Source: Hyparrhenia diplandra
Lineage: Eukaryota > Streptophyta > Magnoliopsida > Poales > Poaceae
NCBI GenBank assembly: GCA_015847255.1
Contig: JADLZK010010862.1
Coordinates: forward strand, 1-64,000
DNA: 64,000 nucleotides
Direction of reading: 5' to 3'
Below the pieces are notes generated by a model that was not told where the DNA came from, did no database searches, and saw only the letters and a program-made list of their open reading frames with translations. Each line of letters opens with the position of its first letter. Position 1 is the first letter of the stretch. This document shows, piece after piece, positions 55,534-64,000 of the stretch. A program made the position numbers and the translations under genes.

Positions 55534-55816
55534 GCCGGTTTGGGTATTGTGGTAATTTGCAAAAGATACGGACTTGCTTTCCCTCCCCTCAGCTGGTTTG
55601 CCAGGAAATGAACGGAACACTTCACTGGACGGACATTGTTGCTTTTCCCCTCCTCTCGGCTGAACAGCCTCCACTTTCCCCTCAATCTTCCCCCCAACCT
55701 GTCTCGGCGGAGGGCGAGGCGGAGGACCAGCGCGGCGCCGGAGTCGAGGAGGGCGAACGCTGCTGCCGAGAGGCGTGCTCTTCCGAGGTAACTTCCCCCA
55801 CCATCTCGTTTTCTCA

Positions 55817-57857
55817 ATGGATCCGTCGAGTTTCGGTTCGTATGGCAGCTCTTCTTCAGCGGTATGTACTTCTCTGATCCTCTCTGTGGTTGATCACACA
55901 TTTTTCCCAGTACTTCCTTCTCCTCAAGAAGATGAAGTACCTTGTCACATCTCTGCTGATGGACGGATTCCAATCTTTTCATCATAGCAGCGTAATTCTT
56001 ACTATGAATTTCATGCAGCAAAGATCCTTATTCTAAGCCTGAAATGTTGACTTCCTTGTTAAAAGATACATTTTTAGAGTATAGGTCACCCAGTTGTTCT
56101 TGACGGGGTGTAGGAACCACTTGTATATCATTGTTAATGGAGGGTTGGTTATGGAACCCCTCTTTCATGGCTTGAAAACCTTCTCGTAGTCACGTGAGCT
56201 CATGGTTAAGCTGGCTGGTTAGTAGAATTTCTTGTAATAAAATGTTGTCCAATCTCATATGCTTCTTGTACGTGCTGTAGCTGTTTGTATGCTCCTGAAC
56301 AAGTCTTTGGGACTCTGACAGCTTTCCGATAAGCACAGCATTTTCAAGTGTAATATCATGAAGCATTGGTTCTAATATATATTTTATGACAATGAGAACA
56401 TCACACTTCAAAATATACCCTGCTTCTCTTTATTTGCCACGTCTGTCATGGTCCAATGCAGAGTTCAACTTGAGCAGTAGAGCTTGCATAACAAATTGTA
56501 CTATTGCATTCATGTTTTGAATTCATGATTGTTATGTTTTATTTTCTTTGTGAACGGAAACCGCTGCTTGGCATGTTTGATGTGGAAAAGGATCTGTGCC
56601 CCAGATGTATGTACTATATTAGTATTTATGGTGTACCTCTTTCATTGGTCTTCTTGTTTGTGCGGTGTGGCACACTAGACAACGACCCTATGGAGACTGC
56701 GTTTTGTTGTATTTAATTTCCACAGTTTTCATTCTCATGTGAACTCCTGATTGATTAAGGAAACGCAGAAGTGTTTGAATAAGCTTATGCTGTATATAAT
56801 TTTCACATTTTTTCATTTTCATGTGATCTCTTGTTTGAATAAGCATATGCATAACTTTCAATAACGAAATGTATCTTGATTCTTCCTAGGGAATTGCTGG
56901 ACTTTCTCTTAGTCCAAATCGTTTACCAACGATGGGTGTCACCTGTAGTGCTTGCAAGGGAGAGCCAGTTTCCAATGATAGCCGAGAGCATGAGACAGTT
57001 GTCTGTCGAAGAGAACAACGTGAGTGCAATAATGATCCCCTCTCCATTAGTTGTTGTGTTATCACCTATGAAATATGATGCGTAAGAGTTGATTATTCTG
57101 CGGGCAAAATGTAAAGATGGTATGAGTAGTTATTGTGCTTGATCTACCTTTTTCTTTCATAGGCTCCGACAAGCTCTCCCTATCCTCTGTTAATGAGTCT
57201 AGGTTCAGCTTGACAGATTAGTTACACATGTCTGCTGGTTATCCTATTGTTATACAGAAAAGTCAATTTGTTTCTTTATAAATTATATAATCGTTGTGCT
57301 ACCTGTGCATCCATCACCCTTTCGATTCAAATCTGAAAACGCATTAGAGTTTTGTGAAAGTATAGAGATCTTGGTAGTAGCCTGTGTTACAATTTCAGTT
57401 CGACAGTTTATGATAATAATATTAGTTTTGTCAAAAAAGTATTATAGATGGATCTACAAAATAATCCACACTTTGAAGGATGCAAAGAAACATCTGCTAC
57501 TTCTGACATGCAAGATCAAAATGGTGTTTGTCCAAGTAAATAATAGGAAATGTCTTCCTGTTCTGGAGGGATTGGTCATTGTACAAGCCTCAAAGAGTTA
57601 CTGAATTCGAAGACTTACACATGCAAATTTTGAACTTAGTGAAAATATTAGAACAGTATGAAAATGATTAAATTTGCAATGCAGTTTGGCAACACATTTG
57701 GCAACACATTCCATTACCGTCAAGAACACTAATGTGTGGTGGGACTATACAAAATTGCAACCATGCAACTTAAGCTTCAGATTCTTTTCATAAGCTGTGA
57801 GGTATTCCATACATCTAAGATCTGTTTCTCCCTTCATTTACTATTATGTTGTAACAT

Positions 57858-57909
<52 letters not shown>

Positions 57910-58060
57910 GTAGTGCCTTCAAGGAAGTTTCCCTTATCTGAGACTTTATTGTCTGCCATCTCCCTTCCTTCTGAACAAGCATTACATGTTGAAATGTGTG
58001 ACACTGAACACCACTTGAGGACTATACATCACAGCTCAGTTATTGATACTCCTACTGCAG
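55817..58060 (+). CDS. Small gene with Cys/His-containing exon, 3 exons visible, 3' end unresolved
   Basis: Exons 55817-55861, 56890-57019 and 57914-58060 join in phase with consensus sites (GCG|GTATGT; TTCCTAG|G; CAAC|GTGAGT; TTTTGTAG|T; GCAG|GTACAT). The product starts MDPSSFGSYGSSSSA, continues GIAGLSLSPNRLPTMGVTCS, ACKGEPVSNDSREHETVVCR and REQLPSRKFPLSETLLSAIS, and goes on to SVIDTPTA. The spacing of C-x2-C, H and C in exon 2 hints at a small zinc-binding patch, but I do not recognise a family. No continuation closes the frame cleanly: the next acceptors (58251 and 58572) run into stops. It may be a degenerate or misassembled gene. A diverged copy of exon 2 lies at 58573. The 5' UTR (55534-55816) follows the NAC stop. 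Confidence 0.4.
57862..57906 (+). repeat. (TC)n microsatellite acting as a polypyrimidine tract
   Basis: About 22 TC units run straight into TTTTGTAG, the acceptor of exon 3 of the Cys/His gene, so the repeat takes the place of the usual pyrimidine tract. Confidence 0.8.
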
Positions 58061-58572
58061 GTACATGTCAGTGGAAAAATCAATCTCACAACTATGTGCT
58101 GCAACATATACTCTGGATCTAGTCTTTAGTGTTTAGCATTTAGCGTTTAACGTTTAGGGGCGTGTGTTGCCGCACATAGTTATAATTTACATGATAAGTC
58201 AGCTCACTCATATTGACACTTCCAGAATTTCATTCATTCCTATGCTTTCAGAGTGATGTGGAGACTAAAAAAAAATATTGCACCAAGGAAGTGATTGAGC
58301 GCTGCAAAGGAGAGAGAGAAACTTATGCATAACAGGGAAAAATATTTTATCACAAAGGTCATTGTTGAGCAATCTTGGACAGCCCCTTCCTATACCTTAA
58401 CTGTATCTAGTATTGAAACATTTTCCTTTTTCCAAACTCAGTCACTATGTACGCAGATGAGGTATCCTCTGATGACTGTTTATTTGTTATACAAATGTTT
58501 CCATTTGTTTGTTACACTTTATTTGGTCACATGAATATAAGTAATGTTGACCTGGAAATTTTTTTTTGTTCT

Positions 58573-58750
58573 TGTTAGGGAGTTCATGCAGCTAGTAGTA
58601 AGATTGGTGGACTTTCGCGTCGTCCAAATGCTTTTTGCTCGAGGTGTGACTCCTGTGGGTCTTGCAATGAGTCTTGCAATGGTGACCCAGTTTCCTTTGA
58701 TAGCTGAGAACATCAGGCAGATGTCTGTCAAAGAGAATGCCGTGAGTGTG
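58573..58750 (+). pseudogene. Diverged duplicate of exon 2 of the Cys/His gene
   Basis: After TTGTTAG, one frame reads GVHAASSKIGGLSRRPNAFC, SRCDSCGSCNESCNGDPVSF and DS, then a stop. It aligns with exon 2 (GLSLSPN...CSACKGEPVSNDSREHE) but has an insertion rich in Cys and the stop at the position of the Arg codon. It also ends at a GTGAGTGTG donor. Confidence 0.55.
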
Positions 58751-60230
58751 ACCTGGTATTTAAGTTCTTTATTCTTGATATTTTGACATAAGCACAATGA
58801 ATGATTGAGTTCCAGATGTACCTGGCTGGTGACTACTCTGTATTTGCAATGCTGCAACTGTCTATATTGAAGCACAAATTCCATTATCTTATAAATGTTA
58901 TACATGCCAATGCTATGCTAAGACCGTACTTAAAATGATATCTCTTTTTGTATTACAACTATGTAGTTGTGAATCTCATGCCTCACATAGAGGCAGTAGT
59001 TCAACTTGCTACTTATTCACTTTTATATTCTTTTCTTGTTTAGTTATTCCTATATTAGAGCTAAGTTACTCTGTTTATAATCTTTACAATAAGTTAGTGA
59101 TACTTTGTAGGCAAGCAGTGATGTTTAGTTATTCCTATATTTGGTTATGACATTGACTTCTTTCAGAACCCTCCTCATTCCTAACAAGTTTACACGTCCC
59201 TCATAGGTCAGTCCTTTGCAAGAAATACTACCGTTGCAAGTTGCAAGAATCTGGCAAACCTGCTCAGCTAGCAGAATCGAACAGTTGATGGGATGCTGCA
59301 ACAGTTACTATGGTACAAAGCAACATGTGTGTACTATTTTCTCCAGTCCCTTCGCACTATCTGTACCACTTCTTAGCTTTTTATAGTTGTTTTCTTCTAG
59401 TCGAACCTATTTTTTTCTTCAGCACTCTTTCCTGCCTTCACTGCCTTCCACAACAGAGCAGGTGACTTTAGCTTAACATTTTGAATCTGGTAGTTAAACT
59501 TTGGAGCCTCTCTTCTGGTACATAAAATTTCCAAGCCTCTGTTCTTGTGTTCCTCCATTGCTACTTTGTTGCTGAGACCCTCTTACTTTCAAATATAACA
59601 TTGCATCTGGTTGTGAATCTAGCTATGTTATTATGCTTCCTGGCTGTTTGCGATGTTACATTTTATTACTTCTGGATCTTGCTATTTTTGGAACAAGTTT
59701 AATTTCTTCATCTGTTCTAGCACTTCAAAACAGTTGCCTTGTGAATCTACTTATGATGTTCTTGTTCCTACTTTATTTCACCTTAGCTTTGCTAGTTCCG
59801 GTTAATCTACGTGTCTCTTGAACACGATAAATTCCTTGTTCACCTTAGTTGTGTTAGTATGTTCTATCATGATTCGTTCCATTATTAGTTCTCTTGGCAT
59901 CAACAGATCCATAAAGTACATATTCCATTCCAATACACACTCCAATACCTAGTCGATTGAGTCTTCCGAGCGTTCAATCTCTTTATGCCAGTAGTAGTCT
60001 TGCGCAAGGACAATGTTGGTAGATATAAATATTTTTTTAGGGGCTTGGTCCTCGTAGTTTGTTTTTTGACTGGTAGATTTACCCGTCTAATTTCAGTCTG
60101 CCGTATGTATTATAGGTTGGCTCGAATAATTTAAAATGGTTGAGAATTTTGATGGTGACAATGGTTAGTTCTCTGAACATAGCAATGTATCTGCTGATGG
60201 TTCATGGCCTGTTTCAAGGAGTTCAGTAAC
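58751..60230. other. Non-coding, A/T-rich region
   Basis: Short frames only. A possible exon-like stretch after CCTCATAG at 59205 (LCKKYYRCKLQESGKPAQLA, then a stop) has no supporting context. Confidence 0.4.
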
Positions 60231-60725
60231 ACACGTTGCGTACATCGTTCAAAAGTTTGATGATGTGAAAAAAGATCTAGTCAGATAGATTGGGGGTATC
60301 CTTGACCTGCCGCAAATCACAAAAGTGGATCGCAAGTTCACTCTATGGTTGCTCAGTAAAGTTGATACTGCAAAAAAGATGCTTAGTAGTTAATGACCAA
60401 ATGTGTTGCTGATCTCATTGACTTTGATGTTGCAAGGATAATTACGATCCCTTGTGGAAGGAGGCAAGTTTGTTCACTAGATCCAACTGATAAGAAGAAG
60501 AAACTTGAATTCTACCGGAACTTTATTTCAACTACAGCTGATTGCAACAGCCTTACAGCAGCTGAAAATAATGTGACGGCTCAGTATGATCTCGCCATGC
60601 CCATGTCTATGAAAGATAAGGACAAATTTAAGGTCTCTTTTGTTGTTTGCGTTATGGGACACTTGCTTGCTCCAACTAAGAAGCACAATGTTGGCAGTTC
60701 TTGGCATACAATTCAACACTGAAGG
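60231..60725 (+). pseudogene. Fragment of a grass repetitive-protein family (MGHLLAP-type)
   Basis: Across interrupted frames one reads YIVQKFDDVKKDLVR, then LIDFDVARIITIPCGRRQVC, SLDPTDKKKKLEF and FKVSFVVCVMGHLLAPTKKH. This resembles a large, transposon-associated grass family with IPCG...KxxFVxFVMGHLLAPxxKHD, known to me only as uncharacterised proteins. Stops between 60285 and 60395 and the early end make it a remnant. Confidence 0.5.
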
Positions 60726-62610
60726 AAAGGAAGACCTAGCTGTCCTCGTGGATGCAACCTTAAGCCTCCATCTCCATGGATAGTTCATTTCATGTCTACT
60801 GTTTGTTCATTTATATATATTTTTATATTTGCATAGAGCTAAGAAAGGACTGTTAACTCTAATGTAATTGTACATTCGGCAATTTGATGGCTCCAAGATA
60901 CAGCTTGTTGATAGGGTGCGTAATTCTAGTCAAATTTGATTTACAGTTGATTGCTAACGGCATTTGGTTCCTGTATATGAATCTAAATGTTGGACATGTT
61001 TAATCTCAGGAATCTTTCTGCCATTTCAAGAAGCTGATGTTGTATGAGTGATGTGTCTCTTCGATAATCCCGTCAAAGCACCTCTTTCGTTGACGATTGC
61101 CATTGATGACTAGATTTCTGGAATCTTTCGTCAATTCGCAAATTGTGTTATGCTCTTAGTATGTGTGCCTATTTAAGTGAAGTTTGTATCTCTGTCAGGA
61201 TTTCATGGTGTATAAATATTCAGTAGTAACCTGGATTGTTATTTCAGCGTCGTTCAGCTTTTGTTTAGTCATTTGAGCTTGCTGGTACACTTTCAAAAAA
61301 TGTTTGTATGTGACGATCGTGGCTTTTAGACATAAATATTATCTGTTCTGTTTCGTACACTTTGAAAATGGAATGTTCATTGCTTTTATTTTGTTATTTG
61401 TGCCGATTTCTAATTATTACAAACTGGAATGCTCGCTGCTTAGTATGCCTATTTGTACGCTCGTTTGTGCTTATTTTAGATGATCAATGATCTTAGACAT
61501 GTGCTTATTTTTGTTAAGCCTATCTCTGTATGTGTGTATTAGGTCACTATGATCATTGGGTATGCCACTGCCTGCTACTTAAATCTCTCAGCTTGCCGTT
61601 CACGTCTTGTTTTCAGTCCATCTTATTGTGTAGTGCTCGATAAAAGCTAATACATTTGGTTGGAGTGTCTCATTTTGTTAGTGTTACTACTTAAACAATG
61701 GACATGGTCCAATTGTAGGCACATTTCCAGTACTTAGGAGTGCTGAAATGTCTGATTTGTGACTCTGCTTTTATAGACACCTTAAGGTTCTGATGTGTGC
61801 AGCGCTGCATGTACCATCGTTAATGTTCATGCAACTTGTTCTGTTGCATCCCTGTGCTCAATTTCTTAAGGGGTCTGTCCCAGCTGAGGTGAATTGGCCT
61901 AGTTCCTAAATGTACTTTCTCTTTATCTGTACTTGTTCTTTGCTCAGCATCTCAAGCAGCATGGACCTTCACACGCCAGGCACGCAGTCGAAATAGTTAC
62001 ATCAGGACACAGCACAGTAGGATTGTTGTACTTCATGCACCATTGGAAGTGGTAGTTGCGTCTACAGGACGTCAATGTTGCAAAGGAACAAATGTGACAG
62101 GCCCGAGTTGGTAGAATAGGTTGTCCTGTTCTCCTATAATTTCTATTTTTTTAGAAGAGATCTGTGTTCTATCCCTCAGGCCATTTTTTACTTCCTAGTA
62201 TATGAGAATGTGTTTTACCATGTTGCAAACAGGGCCTATATATAGCAATACTAGTTATCACTCAAACTAATAATCAACGTTCAATATTAGACTGCAGTTG
62301 GTGCTACTGCTGCTGAAGACAATCTGTTGCAGTTAACTTTAACAATAGCTCTAGCATAATAGGAAACCGTATAATCAAAATCTCTAGCAACATGAAGCAT
62401 AATAGGAAACCGTATAATCAAAATCACGTGAAACACACTATTTAATGTTCATTAGAACAAGTGCACATGTTGTTTAAACAATTTCAACTAAATACGTAGT
62501 AACATATACTCCGTAATGTGATTCTACTTTTTCATTTACTATTATTTATTCAATATATAAGATTGTATACATCATTCATTTATTTTACTGAATGTAAATT
62601 AAATATGGAC
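60726..62610. other. Non-coding region, decayed repeats
   Basis: No gene is seen. A 29-bp direct repeat (GCATAATAGGAAACCGTATA plus ATCAAAATC) occurs near 62355 and 62398. Confidence 0.45.
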
Positions 62611-62614
62611 TTAA

Positions 62615-62690
62615 AGAATACAAGTGGCCTTTTCTAAGAAGAAAAGAATACAAGTGGCCTTTTTTTAAGAAGAAAAGAATACAAGTGGTC
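62615..62690 (+). repeat. Short tandem repeat, about 34-bp unit, 2-3 copies
   Basis: The unit AAAGAATACAAGTGGCCTTT followed by an AAGAAG-type tail is repeated, with the last copy partial. Confidence 0.8.
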
Positions 62691-62787
62691 GGACGGCACT
62701 ATTTCTCCTGTGACACCTCTGCTCACGGGTCAAGAACGCGATTATCATTCTTCTCCATAACACAAACATATAAATAAAACATTTAAA

Positions 62788-63090
62788 GGAAAGCTGACAG
62801 CAGTAGCATAGCTACAGGTAATCAAACAGTACAAGCAAAGGTGGCCGGTTAAGTCCTTATAGATAAATGGATCTGAACTAATAATATAATTAACGGCTTA
62901 GAACTAGGTGCTTCTAACAAGATTTCTCAAGTTCAAAGCTGGCAGCAGTACCATAGCTACAGATGATCCAACAGTACAAGCGAAGCTGACAGGCTAAGAC
63001 CATATAGATAAAGGGATCTGAAGTTCTGAACTAATATATAATTAAAAAGCTTAGAACTAGGTGGTTCTAGCAATATTTCTGAAATTTAGT
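62788..63090 (+). repeat. Tandem duplication, unit about 145 bp
   Basis: Both copies carry AGCTGACAGCAGTA or a close variant, CATAGCTACAG, CAACAGTACAAGC or a close variant, TATAGATAAA, GGATCTGAA and CTTAGAACTAGGTG. They are diverged by substitutions and a small insertion. Confidence 0.75.
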
Positions 63091-63132
63091 ACCCTTGTGG
63101 CTTGGGGTGAAATTCTTATTTGATGCTCCTTC

Positions 63133-64000
63133 TCACTCCTTTTCCTGGGCATGACGCATGAGATTCAAATCTACAACCTCGCGCAACAGAGATCCCATGG
63201 TCTTGAAGACTGCCTTCTTGTTCACTCTTCCATGAGCATCTTCATCAGCAGACACCTCTTTGCTGCTTCAAACTTTTGACCCAATGCCTCTAATATTTCA
63301 TCAAAGCATTCGAGTCGTATCCAAATTCTTCGCCTTCACTACTATCAGAGTAGTACTGAGAAGGCTGCTGCAAAAAACAACGAAGCAAATGAACATCACC
63401 AAATGTTCCTCTCAGTATCAAATGAAAGTAATGAAACATCACCAAAGAAAAATAGTTTCTGTATTTAAGAGCATGCAACCATACCATACTTTTTACTATT
63501 CAGTCATCAAGCTCAAATTGCTTGCACTGTCATACAGCAATCTGCAACAGGCATTACTAAAGTACTGTTCTTACTTCTGGTCCGTTGCCTAAATTGACAT
63601 TATCTACTAGGTGACCAGCTTCATTATCTACTAGGCATAATGCACCACTAGTGAAACCAATCAGTAATTCTTGCAAGCTTGTAAAATTGGCCAGGACCCT
63701 GAAAAAAAAAAGCATCTCCAGTTAGTTTTCGTGATAACAATACTATAGTTTTCGATGACAAGTTTAAAGAAAACGTGGGTATTCAATATTTCCATTACAT
63801 TTTATCGTCATATTGTTTAGGTCCTCTACAATTCCTGATTCTTCTTTTTTTAACTGTGTACTTCCCCTAATATGTGTGACCAATTTCTCCATTCAAAGTA
63901 TACCAAAAAAAAAGGCAAAAGGAAGATAGACACTTACAGTTTGCTGCATTCCCCATATTGTGAAAATCGAAGACCACAGGTTTTGCTCCTCTAGTTTGGT
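63133..64000 (-). CDS. 3' end of an unrecognised gene (partial, runs off the right edge)
   Basis: Minus-strand exons 63367-63133 and 63698-63575, and one ending at 63938 that continues past the edge, join in phase. The reading is CGLRFSQYGECSKL, VLANFTSLQELLIGFTSGAL, CLVDNEAGHLVDNVNLGNGP, QPSQYYSDSSEGEEFGYDSN, FDEILEALGQKFEAA, VSADEDAHGRVNKKAVFKTM, then GSLLREVVDLNLMRHAQEKE and a stop. The last exon is 235 nt where 237 is needed. One T-type base seems missing at 63303-63305 and one at 63259-63261 (both in three-base homopolymers), so the literal frame stops early. The protein is acidic and helical; I do not recognise the family. Confidence 0.5.

Noticed and set aside
59205..59290. Exon-like LCKKYYRCKLQESGKPAQLA reminiscent of a WRKY-type KKYYRC
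   Set aside because: No WRKYGQK nearby, an immediate stop and no neighbouring exons; chance similarity is more likely.
1..64000. CRISPR arrays, operons, plasmid or phage features
   Set aside because: The sequence is plant nuclear DNA with spliced genes. The tandem repeats seen lack the regular repeat-spacer structure.

Overview
The window is nuclear DNA from a grass (Poaceae), most likely a panicoid relative of sorghum, Setaria or sugarcane. The evidence is short GT-AG introns, GC-rich first exons, Stowaway-type MITEs with the CTCCCTCC terminus, Helitron-like 3' ends, a copia-type LTR, and single-copy plant housekeeping genes whose exons can be joined by eye. No search was run: product names rest on recognised motifs and remembered family patterns.

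Layout. 0.3-1.7 kb: a PGG-domain membrane protein (+). 2.5-7.2 kb: an ASCH-domain protein (-), divergent from a DPH2 diphthamide-synthesis gene (+, 7.4-12.8 kb). Intron 3 of DPH2 carries an antisense, broken copy of a DRM-type DNA methyltransferase. 15.0-17.1 kb: a VPS9-domain Rab5 exchange factor (-). 17.7-20.1 kb: a 241-aa protein I do not recognise (-). 21.6-25.8 kb: a plastid-type CRTISO-like FAD oxidoreductase (+). 28.4-32.8 kb: a shaggy/GSK3 kinase (+). 33.7-36.0 kb: a type-II prohibitin (+). 38.9-44.5 kb: an LSG1-like circularly permuted GTPase joined to an unfamiliar helical region and a C-terminal cysteine-rich RING-like domain (+). 47.8-50.0 kb: an intronless protein with two F-box units (-). 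54.4-55.5 kb: a divergent intronless NAC factor (+). 55.8-58.1 kb: a small Cys/His-containing gene (+). After 63.1 kb: the 3' end of a gene that runs off the right edge (-).

The first 36 kb is gene-dense and looks conserved. From 36 to 54 kb the DNA is younger and rearranged: two copies of a 1.17-kb block holding a LINE zf-RVT remnant, a 1.4-kb LTR element with GTGGA target duplications, a probable copia LTR, a Helitron-like terminus, and tandem duplications inside and behind the GTPase chimera. 58.8-63.1 kb is mostly non-coding with decayed fragments and short tandem repeats.

Two things stand out. First, the GTPase/RING-like chimera is phase-consistent over 15 exons (769 aa) and has an architecture I do not know. 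Second, six conserved genes carry about ten small indels, many in homopolymers, each contradicted by exon phase and downstream homology, while six other coding genes are clean. That pattern suggests unpolished long-read sequence, although real decay is not excluded. The genes are ordinary eukaryotic neighbours and do not form a pathway. The one likely shared control region is the 196-bp ASCH/DPH2 gap.
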